Part shown: positions 45,734 through 56,954 of the stretch, one piece after another
How positions within the stretch are numbered: the stretch's first letter is position 1
Layout of the letters: each line of letters begins with the position of its first letter
The notes under the pieces: model-generated
Databases searched by the model: none
Told to the model about the DNA's origin: nothing
What the model saw: only the letters and a program-made list of their open reading frames with translations
Translations under genes and position numbers: made by a program
NCBI GenBank assembly: GCA_009760855.2
Contig: WPIO01000005.1
Span: 4,632,001 to 4,696,000, forward strand
From: Cristatella mucedo
Lineage: Eukaryota; Bryozoa; Phylactolaemata; Cristatellidae
DNA: 64,000 nucleotides
Reading direction: 5' to 3'

Positions 45734-47408
45734 ATTTGTGACAATGCTGAATGTCGGAACAACAGCGTTGTCAGTCGCCGCCATTCTCGGGTGCTGGAAG
45801 GGCATTCATTCGATGGTCGTTCCGCCGCGAGTTGGTGTCATGGTAAGCGCTATGAATTACTGGCCAAGAGAACTAGAGCCTTCTTTTATCTGCACACACC
45901 TCGCCGACCTGTCCAATTAAGCCCAAGCCTGACAGCATCAAGTACAATCTTTCATATGAGCGTCACAGACAGCATCCGTGCTGCAGCCCCTTTCTAGTGC
46001 CATCACTGACCACTCTGGCTCCCAGTGCCGCCATCGATAATGTTGGTGATGTTGCAGCGGTAGGACTGAAGCAGCTGGGGCTGTCTGGCTCGGTCAATTA
46101 TCGCCGACTGGTTGTAAAGCGTGTCGTTCTTTCTTGGCAGCCCGACCAGTGCGCCGTCATCCAGATCCGGTCATCGGAGAGCGGAAAGTACGTCGGCTTC
46201 AGTCTCCCGTACGACAGCAAGAGCAGCTTCAGTGCCACCTATGCGCCCACGAGCAGCGAAAGTGAGTGCCGCACCAGTTGCAATGGCCGCCAGGCTGCCC
46301 TAGCCAGTCTATCTGCCACGCAGTAAATGTCACGATGAAACGCCGCCTCGCAGAGTGTCAGCCCCGCGTCACCGTGCTTGTAGCTCGTCTCGTAGTCAAC
46401 TATCCAGACGACCGACGTGGCTACGGACCCATTGCATTGATGGCAAAAAACTCGACCAGGGAAGACGACAGAGAACACTTGCTACTGGGTTTCGACTCAT
46501 CACAGAACGCTGTCGCAAAGGTAGTCTCTCAGAAATAAAAAGCCACACCCTGTTAGCGTCTTGGGATTAGGTTCACCTTGATACGACATTCCAGTTCCGG
46601 TATGTAGGACCGAGACGGCGGTCCTCGAGAATAAAAGCTAGCCTAGCCTAGAAAGCTTAAAAGGGGAGACCCGCTCTAACTAAAAAAATTAAGTGGCACT
46701 GCTGGGGTGGGGGCTTCCGAGCGCCGGAATTAGGCATCAAGACTACAAATACAAAAAGGTTTCCGCCTACGTCGGCAGCTTTGCAGTAGCAATGGAAAAG
46801 TAGAGTTACAGCGACGTGTGCCTGCAAAACATAATTCAGGCGCGGCAAGAGTACAGGGTCACGGCACGACCCGGCAAGCCCACTCTTACGGAGACACGGT
46901 ACTTTGCTCATTGAAGTTCTTGCATTAACGGAGGCGGCTGCCTTTAATGCATGCATCCGACCCCGTTGTATGGTTCGACAGTGCTGGACCTTCGGATCGG
47001 AAGCACTGCCGAGTAGCACGCGCCTGGCATTCACAGCGTGGCCCGTCTTCAATGTGTCCGTATCAAGAGCTTCCGTTATTTTGTCGGGATCATTTTATCG
47101 GTAAGTGCGTAGGCGTGGAAGCCAAGCCGGCTCGCTGCCCTTTGACCTGAAGGTCGTCCGACGCATGGCGGCCGCGCACGTTTCGCTTCGCTTGTAGCCT
47201 CTACCTGCTGAGTGATGCAAACGAAAACGTGGACGAGTACGTCGCGATCGTCGGTAGCGATCTGGATGGGCGACTCCGTCTGTATCCGGTCGATGCTTCC
47301 GGAGCAGCGAACAATGCGTTCATCAACCCGGCCACGCTATTCATGGTCAACGTGATCGAGTCCCCCGGTGACTCCAGCTGCCAACTCACGAGTAGCCGAA
47401 GAAAGTAG
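45734..47408 (+). pseudogene. Family copy 3 (least damaged member)
   Basis: Plus strand. E1 45734-45842 (ATG 45744; 33 codons, LSVAAILGCWKGIHSMVV leader), E2 45973-46261, E3 46324-46520, E4 from 46608, E5 46917-47100, E6 47198-47408 (TAG). E1, E2, E3, E5 and E6 are open, with consistent phases. The E2-E3 intron is 62 nt and uses an acceptor 15 nt further in than other copies, which keeps the frame. E2 contains VVLSWQPDQCAVIQIRSSES; E3 ARLVVNYPDD; E5 LAFTAWPVFNVSVSRASV; E6 EYVAIVGSDLDGRLRLYP. The one clear problem is E4, where TAA (46632-46634) replaces the TGG of copy 1 at codon 9, followed by TAG. If E4 is not an obligatory exon the copy might work, but the E3-E5 phases would then disagree. 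AATAAA at 47766 could be the poly(A) signal. Confidence 0.7.
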
Positions 47409-47790
47409 TCCACCGCTCGCATCATTTGTACGCTCAGCCGAGCCGAGACCGTGCCCGCCGTGGCTTTTCCTTAAATATGCGGTCAAAGCGAGTGAGGTTT
47501 TCCTTACCATCTTGTTAACCAAGTTTTTTCTAAGTTTTCTCTAAAACACGAAGTGGATCACAGAGCTGCCAGCCTCACGTAAGTGGCAGTGTGCAGCACT
47601 CGCTTGCTACCAGGCGACACTTGCTATCCGTCAACGGGCCGAGCAAATAATCAGGCCGAGCAAGTCATCGGGCCTAGCCCGTCCTGGAGCCGCTGTTACT
47701 CGTCCAATTTTTTTCACGTACTTTTGTAGATGCAGCAATCGCGTTTTTACGTGCGTGTGCTGCCAATAAATATATATTAATGAAGCTAAT
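47409..47790 (+). terminator. Probable 3' untranslated region of copy 3
   Basis: Shares with the 3' flank of copy 2 the sequences AAGTTTTTTCTAAGTTTTCTCT-like, CTCGCTTG and TTGCTATCCGTCAACGGGCC. The AATAAA hexamer at 47766-47771 is followed by an AT-rich stretch. The matching positions of copies 1 and 4 also have AATAAA about 450 nt after the stop. Confidence 0.5.
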
Positions 47791-47794
47791 AAGA

Positions 47795-48485
47795 AAGAAA
47801 ACATTGGAATATAGAATGGCCGTTACCTATAGTGCGGCTGCTGAAGAGAGATCTCCTCTGAAGTACATCTTTGACGCTTTCGCGGGAATGATTATTTGTA
47901 TCGATGCGGCCAATTAGCTGTAAATAGTCAATTCTAGAGAAGTGATAGACTCAACGTAGAGTCGATTCTTTCTAGAGCAGGCTAAAGCAAGTCTATATAG
48001 TGGATTGTAATGTCTAGATTCTAGTGTCTAGACGTCAGATTGCACCTTTGCCGAGCTGCAGGTAGCAGTGGCGAGAAAGCACTGCCACTGCTACCTAGAT
48101 ATTTATACTATATTCTAGGACGTCGGCATCATCTTGGAACGATAGGCATTTCCGTAACAGTTTGTTGATCTTTTGAAAATCCATAGCTCCCACACTCTAA
48201 TAGCCTCCGTTCCGATTACGTACAGCATTTACCAAGTCGCCGGTGTTTAGAGCTACCTCCTGCAGCCACTTCTAGGCGGTGCATTGGCTAGCTTGGCCGC
48301 CTTCGCCCGAGGAGAATATCTACCACAACAGGGCTGTGCTCACTGTCACAGCGTAGAGGCAGAGCTCTCAGAAAGATCTTTCGGTGACTTTCAGGAATGC
48401 TGAAACATCGATACAGTGCTTATCCTCTCGACATTTTGACCTGAGCTTCGCTTGTAAAAGTGAATCAACACGCATATCTCTTTTT
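47795..48485. other. Unassigned; possible exon near 48.28-48.40 kb
   Basis: Plus strand: acceptor-like CCACTTCTAG followed by an open stretch of about 40 codons with LAAFARGEYLPQQGCAHCHS and a C-x-x-C pair. No donor in a phase that fits the next exon was found, so I leave it unassigned. Confidence 0.3.
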
Positions 48486-48488
48486 AAG

Positions 48489-48594
48489 TGCTAAGGCTGC
48501 AGCAAAGCTAAAGATTGCGATGCCCATAAAACATGTTGTGCCAGTGTGTCTGGGCGATAACGCGATATACGTTTGGCGTGAACAGCCGGCAGGA
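48489..48594 (+). CDS. Internal exon of unrecognised gene
   Basis: Acceptor CTCTTTTTAAG at 48478-48488, donor GTAAAG starting at 48595. It encodes about 35 residues beginning AKAAAKLKIAMPIKHVVP and ending YVWREQPAG, phase 0 at the end. The frame also stays open through the following 66-nt intron except for one TGA (48610-48612), which is what an intron whose length is a multiple of three would give. Confidence 0.45.
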
Positions 48595-48660
48595 GTAAAG
48601 CAAGGTTGCTGACAAGAAGCAGACAAACTGCGAAATGCGTTTATTCTGACATTCACCCAG

Positions 48661-48786
48661 CTGACGGATGAGGAGGCCGAGCTTGAGGCCGAAAGGTTTC
48701 GGCTGGAGCAGGAGCAGCTTGAAGCTGAGACCAGGAAGAAGCTAGGCGACTTCATCATCGGTCGTTCTATCAGCTACCCGATGTAG
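48661..48786 (+). CDS. Terminal coiled-coil exon of unrecognised gene
   Basis: Acceptor TTCTGACATTCACCCAG at 48644-48660; stop TAG at 48784-48786. It encodes 41 residues: LTDEEAELEAERFRLEQEQL followed by EAETRKKLGDFIIG and RSISYPM. The first 28 residues are Glu-, Leu- and Arg-rich with heptad-like leucines, so a short coiled coil is likely. The product is not recognised. Frame and both splice sites support it as a real or recently real gene end. Nothing downstream to 49015 is recognised apart from a short inverted repeat ACCTTGGT/ACCAAGGT near 48821-48850. Confidence 0.5.
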   Translation: MTDEEAELEAERFRLEQEQLEAETRKKLGDFIIGRSISYPM

Positions 48787-49017
48787 AAGACACAGTATTA
48801 GGCAAGCACGTTTCACTCTGCCGGCGGCAACCTTGGTGGTCTACCAAGGTCAGCAGGCTTACAAAGCCGCACACTTGCATGCTCTTGCCTGCAACTGGGG
48901 TTCATCAGTAGGTCGTTGCATCAAGTGACGAATCGTGGTAAGCAACTGGAAGAAGGCAAAAATCGGCTAAAGTAGCAGAGCTTCTTCACTTTTCATCAGC
49001 TGGCCATAGACGTTCCT

Positions 49018-50848
49018 TATAATTATAATATTAATACATTCGATATAGTGCTCTCAGAAAATACAATCTCTTTCTAGGTTCTTTGCATTTGCTGAAAAGA
49101 AAGCACGATCGAAAGTTTAGTGTAGCAAGCTCACAAAGCAACAAGATATACATGGTTCCTGGTGACATGCACAGGGTCAGCATGCAAGTACGGTTACTGG
49201 CAGCATGCAGAGTGCCAGCGAAAATAAAAGCATGACTGTCGAATCACAAGGTTCCATTAATTGCTTTTATACATTGACGCATTTTAAGTTATTTTTAAAT
49301 GCGGTTAAATCAGGATGTGTAGTGATGCAAGTAAAAAGTGAGTTCCAGTTTTTGGGAGCTTAAGAGAAAACGGAGCTGTCTTCATAGGATCTGAGTTATG
49401 TCTGAGGTATTGCTAAACAATTATTTTCCGAAAAGCAGGCGGTACGATGCTTAGAGGGGTGCAGGAATGGAATCTGGTAAGTAGGCTGGACCCAAAAAAT
49501 ATAGTGACCTACAAGTGAGCGACAGAACATTGAAACCGGTGCCTTGCTCGACTAGAAGCCATTGCAGATCTGGGATAAGTTGTGAGATGTCACGACAGCG
49601 AAGCTCGCCATAGTCAAGCCTAGCCGCAGAGATTGGCACCAGCTGTAAGAGCCTGAGTGCGTGGGCCTGTAGACCTGCAAGCAGTAAGTTAGTTATAGGA
49701 GTCAAGATATGGGATTCACAAATGCATGGACCAATTTAGAGATGGTATTCCTATCTAAACAAGCCCGAAATATATCAATGTTATGAAGCTGAAAGTAGAC
49801 AGGCTTGACTGTGCAGCTGATGTGGTCGTCTAATAAAAGGTCACTTTAAAACACGATTCCTAGATTTCTTGCAGATTCAGCCGTTTGCGTGCTGGCAGAG
49901 TTGACTCTGAGCTTTACCTTTCCAATTTTTAAATCAAACTTGGTTTTCTGCAAATTAGCAGTTGATTTTTGTTATCATTATATTAGGAATTTTGTCTGCC
50001 ATCCAAGTGCGGACCTCATTAACACATGCAGTAATGGAAGTGAGAGAATTTTAGGTGCATGAGGGATGGGAGGGATTTAAGCAAAGGTACAACTAAGTGT
50101 CATCAGTATAAAAGTAAAAGACAAGAATTTGTTTGGCAATCATACTGGCTAGAGGGAGAGTGTATACCGTGATAAGACCGGAACTAAGCATAGGTCCGTG
50201 CAGTACCCAAGATTTCAGAGAGGTTTCAAACGATCTTGGATCATTCATTTAAATCCTCTGGAGTTTCCCACTAAGATAGGACTCGAACCGCTAAAATGCA
50301 ATGATGGAGATGCCCAGACGAGATTAGAGGCGCTCAAAAAACCCTTTGTAGTTGATATTATCAAAAGCTACCGAATGATCAAGCAAAACGAGCTGAAATT
50401 CTATTTAAATGTGCATTTCCATGTAGGTCTTCTAACACGTAAAGTAATGTTGACTCTGTGGAGCGATTAGCTCTTAAAACAGACTGAAACCTACTAGCAA
50501 TCTTTAAATAAATGAGTTCAGCTGGTCTGCCAAGACACATTGCAGAGTCTTTGATTGGACTTGTAGAATAGAGTCATGGAGGTAGTTGTTCAAGCTCTCT
50601 CGTTCTACTGTAGCTTTCTTAAATGGTCTCCTGACTACAGCTTTTTTGAAAGGTGCTGGGACTTTACCTGAGGCTAACGACATATTTACGATGTTAGTTA
50701 TGCATGGAAGTGGCAGATCAATACATTGTGAAAGCAGGAAAGTGGGTATAGGGTCCAGAGGACTAGCTGTCATTTTAGTTTGGGATATGAGCCTCAGGAC
50801 GTGGTCACTAGTGACCTCCTTGAATGTAGACATTTAGGTGCTGCATCG
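49018..50848 (-). mobile_element. LINE B, minus copy with truncated 5' end
   Basis: Minus-strand frame 50833-50504 encodes MSTFKEVTSDHVLRLISQTK, DPIPTFLL, CITNIVNMSLASGKVPAPFK, and 49705-49451 encodes SLTCRSLYFLGPAYLPDSIP. The part between them carries matches to the 25800-26000 region, but the YADD segment is missing or unreadable. The 3' tail with TTCTGAGAGCACTATAT and AT-rich end is at 49018-49060. Its 5' edge touches the (ATCT)n array. Confidence 0.85.
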
Positions 50849-50883
50849 AACTGAAGGACGTGATTCCATGGGGATGCTGTCAT

Positions 50884-51290
<407 letters not shown>

Positions 51291-51299
51291 ACTATATCT

Positions 51300-52175
51300 C
51301 CCTCCGACGAACCACTCCGATATATCTAAGCAGATTTCCATTTTCCGATCGTAATATTGCTGACGATTGCCATAGCCCGAACTTGACCTATACCTTTGAA
51401 CTTACGAATTTTAGTTTATTAGCCAAAAGCAAGACACACTCATGAGCAGCCTGAATTATTATTATGCATCGGGGTTAGCGTCAAACACAGCTAGGATTTG
51501 TGGTCTACAGATCTATTCAAAACTGGTGGGTCTTGCACTCTTAAAGGTAGCGTAGCCAAACCTCTGTAGACTGAAACTGGCTATGACCTGTGTTATTAAG
51601 TGCTAACTGCTAAATAAGCACAGCATTTCCTCAGAACTAGAGCGGGCGAAACAGAGCTCGTGGTTACGTAAGCCTCATTTGCTATTCTTTTTTAATCTTC
51701 GCGTTCAACCTTGCTACGTTTGAAAATGACCTATGATAGCACAGATTTTCGACCGCTCAGATTAAAGTAATCTCCGGCCATCCACTTTGAAGTCACGGGA
51801 CAATCTTACAACCCGTATTGCAAACATCAAGGCGATCGCAGTCATTCTTAACGGTTGTGGAAGGTTTCGCTTGCTACCTGATTGCGTGATAAAAATGTCG
51901 CAAAGCTCTTGGTGAACGGCCGGCTCAGGGCAGCTGCCTCAGCGTTGCGGCCGTGGCTGAGCGAGGCGACCGTCTCTCCTCTCTGCTTCTCGTCCCTCTG
52001 CGAGCTGCCCTTCGCTTACTGACGAGGCACCCCATGCACTGCAGTCGAAACCAAGCGACAGCCCCGTTTCTAACGTTGCCTCGAATTAAAAGACCGCCCC
52101 ACGCCGCCGCATCTCATGACTGATTCCCAAAGAGTCAGACTGATTTTTTAAAGAATTTAACCGTTCCGATTTTAG
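51300..52175. other. Upstream flank of copy 4
   Basis: 51740-52050 is related to 44330-44700 and to the sequence before E1 of copy 1 (GAGCTGCCCTTCGCTTACTG; GCCGCATCTCATGAC). The membrane-exon block of copies 1, 3 and 5 is not found, so copy 4 lacks this upstream part or it lies beyond the repeats. Confidence 0.5.
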
Positions 52176-54524
52176 ATAAAGGAGAATGCTGAACGTCGCA
52201 ACTACCCAATTATTAGTCACCACCATTCTCAAGTACTTCAATGGCGTTCTTTCGGTGGTCATTCCGCCCCGAGTCGGTGTCTCGGTAAGTGCTACGATCA
52301 CCAAGCTTAGCACACTAGAGCAGTCTTTGATCTGCGAAAGCCTTGTCGATCTGCCCAAGTGAGCCCGAGCCTGGCCGCGTCGAGTAGAAACTTTCAACCG
52401 AGCGTCACGGAGAGCGGCCTTGTTAGAGTATCTTTCTAGTGCCTTCTGTAACCGCTGTGACTTACACCGCCGCTGCCGAAAATAGTGTCGATGCAGCAGC
52501 AGTAGGGCCTAAACAGCTGAAGCTGTCGGATAGGTCAGTCATCGCCGATTTGTTGTAAAGCACGTGGTTCTTTCTTGGCAGCCCGACCAGTGCGCCGTCA
52601 TCCAGATCTGGTCATTGAAGAGTGGAAAGTACGTCGGCTTCAGTCTCCCGTACGACAGCACGAGCAGCGTCAGTGCCACCTATGAGCCCACGAGCAGCGG
52701 AAGTGAGTGCAGCGCAAGCTGCAATGACAGCGTGTCTCCCCTATTCAGTCCGTCTGCAGCACTGTCAGGTCACGACGAAGCGCCGCCTCACAAAGCGTCA
52801 GCGAACCGTCGCCGTGCTTACAGCTCGTCTCGTAGTCAACTATCCCGAAGATCGACGTGGTTACGGTCCCGTTGCGTTGACGGCGAAGATTTCGACCAGT
52901 GCTGCCGACAGAGAACACCTGCTACTGGTTTTTAGACTCATCACAGAACGCAGTCCATAAGGTACTCGCGCCGGAATGACAAGCTTTATCCTTATAGCGT
53001 CAAGAGATCATATTCGCCTCGGTTCGATGGATGGTCGCAATCGACTTGGTTAGCATTTAAAGTGCGACAAATCTGCAGGAGTACCTAAACGTAGCACGCC
53101 AAAATATCTTGATTTCTCGCTACAGAAACAACAAAAAATTACCAAATAAGTCATTACCAACAAAAATGTATCGTGTTAAATACTGAATTCGTACGTCGAG
53201 AGGCATTTAGTTCTTACCCCCTACATCAGGGTGTAAACGTAGGCCACCTGCGTTTTCTGCACCCACAGACCGTCGCCATTGGTGAACATATGACGTACTT
53301 ATGCCTGAGAAACATCCGCCAAGTTTGCGTCAAAATAAGCACATGGTTGAGAGACGTCGTGTTTCATCGATTGTCAATCTTTCTATTCAGATTAAAATGC
53401 TGCAGCTTCAGCTCCTTTTAAAAAGTATGCGATCATATTTACCTCCACTTGAAAATCTTCGCTCCAGATTTGCTTGAGCTCCCCACAAAGTTAGCATGAA
53501 GGGTACACAAAAAGATGTAGTTGTCCTTGGCTGCCATAGAAAGTTTCTTATTATAAATATCAGCTTTATTCTGTAGGGATTAACACCGCAAGTTACATTG
53601 TCTTAAACCAGTCGAAAAAATTGCTCGCTTGAGGTAATAAAATCCCGGTTCCGGTCTGCAGGGCAAAACTGTGATGCTCAAGAAGGGAAACTAGCTAGTC
53701 TTGAGAAATTATATGAGGATGGTCGCGCTATTACATAAAATAAATAAATAAAATAAATCCTAGCTGATTAAACACCCTCTTTTTGTATAGCGACAGAAGA
53801 GCCTTTACGGCTATCACCACCTCTTGCAAAGGCGATAAAGAATCGCCCACCGCAGGAATCGAACCCACGACCTCGGGATCGAGGTAGTGAAAGCAACCGC
53901 CTTACCAAGTGTGCAATCACATTACTCTACAAAGTTCGAGAAACATTGTTCCGGCGCTACATGAGTGCAAGGTCACCGCGAGACAAGGCAAGCGCCGCTC
54001 TCACCGGGGTGCGTTCACGGTCCGTCGCTAAGTTCTTGCGTTAACCGAGGTGACTGCCTCTCATGTGGACATCCACCTTCGTTGTACGATCCGGCAGCAC
54101 TTGACCTTCGGATCGGGAGCTCTGCCGAGCTGCACGCACCTGGCATTTACCGCATGGCCCGTCTTCAATTTGTCCGAATCGCGAGCTCCCAGTAATTTGT
54201 CGGGATCAGTGTGCCGGTAAGAGCAAAGGCGTGGCAGCCCAGTCGGCTCGCTGCCCTTTAACCTGCTGGTCGTCGGCTACGTGACGGTTGCACCCGCCTC
54301 TCTTGTACCCTCTACCTGCTGAGCGACGAAAACGCGAACGCTGACGAATACGTTGCGATCGTCGGCAGCGACCTGGATGGGCGACTCCGTCTGTACCCGT
54401 TTGACGCGTCTGGAGCGGCGAACGTCAAGCTGCGTTCGTCAACTCAGCCACGCTATTCATGGTCAACGTGCTTAAGTCTCACAGAGACTCTAGCCGCCAA
54501 TTATTGAGTAGCCGAAGAAAGTAG
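52176..54524 (+). pseudogene. Family copy 4, disrupted
   Basis: Plus strand. E1 52176-52284 (ATG 52186; 33 codons, MLNVATTQLLVTTILKYFNG), E2 52415-52702, E3 52749-52961, E4 from 53662, E5 54033-54216, E6 54309-54524. Lesions: TAG at codon 4 of E2; a 1-nt loss late in E2 (288 instead of 289 nt); a 1-nt gain near the end of E3 giving a stop; a SINE (53751-53935) inserted in or next to E4; the E6 acceptor CTTGTAG is CTTGTAC; a 5-nt gain inside E6. E5 is still open with LAFTAWPVFNLSESRA. This is the most damaged full copy. AATAAA near 54992 matches the probable 3' end. Confidence 0.8.
53751..53935 (-). mobile_element. tRNA-derived SINE, family S1 (best copy)
   Basis: Minus strand: a tRNA-like head (TTGGTAAGGCGGTTGC; box B GTGGGTTCGATTCC), body GCGGTGGGCGATTC and GGTGATAGCCGTAAAGGCTC, then CTGTCGCTATACAAAAAGAG and the end CTAGGATTTATT with an AT-rich (TTTA)n tail. 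It lies inside the intron/E4 region of family copy 4 and is absent from the other four copies. Confidence 0.9.
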
Positions 54525-55000
54525 TCCTCCTTTGGCATTTACGTGAACGCTCAGCTGAGCCGAGTGTGTGCCCGCTGTCGCTTCTTCTTACGAGCGGCGC
54601 CGATGCACAAGAGTCGCACGCCTCCCGAAGCTGTTTCCACAGAGCACCTTTGCTTTTACTGAATCGACATTTGTCAGTGCCGTCCGTGCAACTCGGCGCA
54701 CGCATCGCTTGCCATGTGACATTTTCGCGACGCGGGTTCATGCGATCGCGTCTTTCATCGCCGTCAACGTCGGCTTTGCTCGCACTCTCTAGGTTTGTTT
54801 TACGCCAAGACAGTGCTCGTTTGGAGCACGCCCAGCCGCTAGTACTCCTCATTGGTCGGCGAACGCATACAGCGTCGCTAGGCGACGCTCACTATCCGCC
54901 CTCGCACTCAGTCTCGAGCTACCGTCACGTGTGTTAGCTACAAGAACGATCGCTAATGCTTTGATTGCTTTTCGGGAGCGCGTGTATTGCAAAATAAATA
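54525..55000 (+). terminator. Probable 3' untranslated region of copy 4
   Basis: Shares TTACGAGCGGCGCCGA and CATGTGACATTTT with the 3' flank of copy 1, at about the same distance from the stop, and ends with AAAATAAATATAT near 54990. Copies 1 and 4 share this 3' type, copies 2 and 3 another. Confidence 0.5.
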
Positions 55001-55004
55001 TATC

Positions 55005-56945
55005 GACAGGTCAACAATTGCAACTAAATATGTTCAGCCACTCTGAAAGATGCAAAACTACCACTAGGGAAGCCTCATCATTTGTGGCTTAGTTTTCACC
55101 CGTTTGTCTATTCTACGGCTCTCTAAGGTCTACTTTAGGGCGAGCCACTGGATTCTAGCATTTGATCTGACAGTTGGCACTTTTTCACTTTTTATTTCTG
55201 TTTAAGACACCAAGTTTTGATGCATGTTTATTTCTGAATCCTACGAGTAGGATGATGCATATACGGGCGGTTGCAGTCGTTACTCAGGCATGTGGATTCA
55301 GCGCACCGACTAAAGCGAGGGTGCGCTCGAAATAAATTCCTAAGGCTTTCGAGGCCTTGTGCGTTAGCGTCGCAGCCACGCTGTGCCAATAATTTCCGTT
55401 AAAATGAATGCTGTCGGCGGTCAGAATTTATCGCTCACCTCCTCAAAATCTTATTCTTCAACTCTGAGTTTAAAGTGTCCCATAAACAGGGACTCGCCTG
55501 GAACGCATCAATTATTTCTCTGATAAAATCATTCGTCATTACTTTCAAAATGACGCAATTGGCATGGCCTGAACAGCGTCAATTATTAGTCACTTGCTAA
55601 GCGTTAGCTTATAAAGTAAAACCAAGTTTGACTGCTGAGTCTTGGCCAAGTCATCCCTAAGTGAGGAACCGCCCCAGCTTGATTGGTGACGTTTACACCA
55701 AAGACTCGAGTAGGTAGGAAACAGGTAAAAGAAAAGTCGCCGTCTAAACAAGGCTTAAGCTACCAAGCGTCGAATATGAGCCTGTCTAGATGAAGGCACC
55801 TCCTGCAATCACCTTTAAGAACCTGCCATTCATTTTGCCGAGACGCAAGGGGTTAGTAGAGATTTCCGACCACCATCTCGTGTTGCTGTCTCGCCTCCCG
55901 ACGTTCAGTTCCTGAAGGATTGAAAACAGTTTTAAAAAGCTCACTAAATGATTCTGTGTGACTAGGGCCAGACCTGGCGCTATTAACGTGAATTTAGTTG
56001 ACGTGGTTTAACAAACAATTTAGAGGCTCTCTCATATTTCAAAACTGAAAATGTGCACGAGTAAAGGAGAGCCCGAGGCTGGCTATTGTTCCGTACATGA
56101 CAGGCCAATTACAGCTGCACAGAAGTCGTCTCCTCCTTCAAAAGGCTTTTAGTCATACAGTCTCAGACCAGGACCCTTAAAGTGAGTAAGAGCCACACTA
56201 TAAGAGGAAAACTGCGCTAGCCGACGGCTGCGGCATTTGACGGCCCGCTAGACAAAATCAAGCGGGAAGGCGGTGCCGTTCTCGCGAAGATCCCTGCATT
56301 AAAACAAACTGGTCTTGCCAGCATTTACATCTGCTCACCGAACGCGTCCGCCGCTCGCGAGGCCGGAGTCACTTCGTATGCGCGTCAATGAAAGATAGTT
56401 GCTTAGCATTTACTTTCGGCTGCGTCGTTTCACACAGTATCATTTTTCTTGTCGGCACGCCGCACCGCGCCTGGGCAATGCGTCGGCACCGAGAAAACTG
56501 CAGGCAGAGGCATTGGCTTCGTGCGGAGCGGTCAGAGCTTATCACCCGAGGCTTTGGAGAGGCTGTTGGGGGAAAATTGTCGCAAGAGCTGCGTCACTCG
56601 CTCTCGTGACCACCCCCGCCACCGGCGGTCAGCTATTGACATTTACTCGCGTCCGTTCGCTGCTTTTGCGGAACAACCACCTACCGACATTGCAACGCAA
56701 GACAGCCAGATAGCACAAGACAGCAGCAATGGTCACAGGCGGCCGCTTCTGCTGCTGCTTGTGCGCCTCGCTCGCGGCGTCGCCTGACCTGAAGGCGATC
56801 TGCGGCATTGCCGGGATACACCACTGACGCAAACAGAGCGACGCGCTGTCGCTCTGGTCGCAGCCATGCGCCAAGCCGCACGCACTACGCACCGACGGGA
56901 CTTTTCACCGGCAGTCGCCAAGGCTTTAGCTTCTACTTTTAAGGA
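55005..56945. other. No gene recognised
   Basis: About 1.9 kb without a recognised element. GC-rich frames near 56400-56890 overlap on both strands (longest 112 codons) and have no splice or repeat support. Confidence 0.4.
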
Positions 56946-56954
56946 ACCTTTTTG

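Noticed and set aside
52086-52397. Minus-strand 103-codon frame
   Set aside because: It is the antisense shadow of E1 and the first intron of family copy 4, whose plus-strand splice sites match the other copies.
56449-56787. 112-codon plus frame with overlapping minus frames
   Set aside because: No repeat, splice or homology support; I could not distinguish it from chance in GC-rich sequence.
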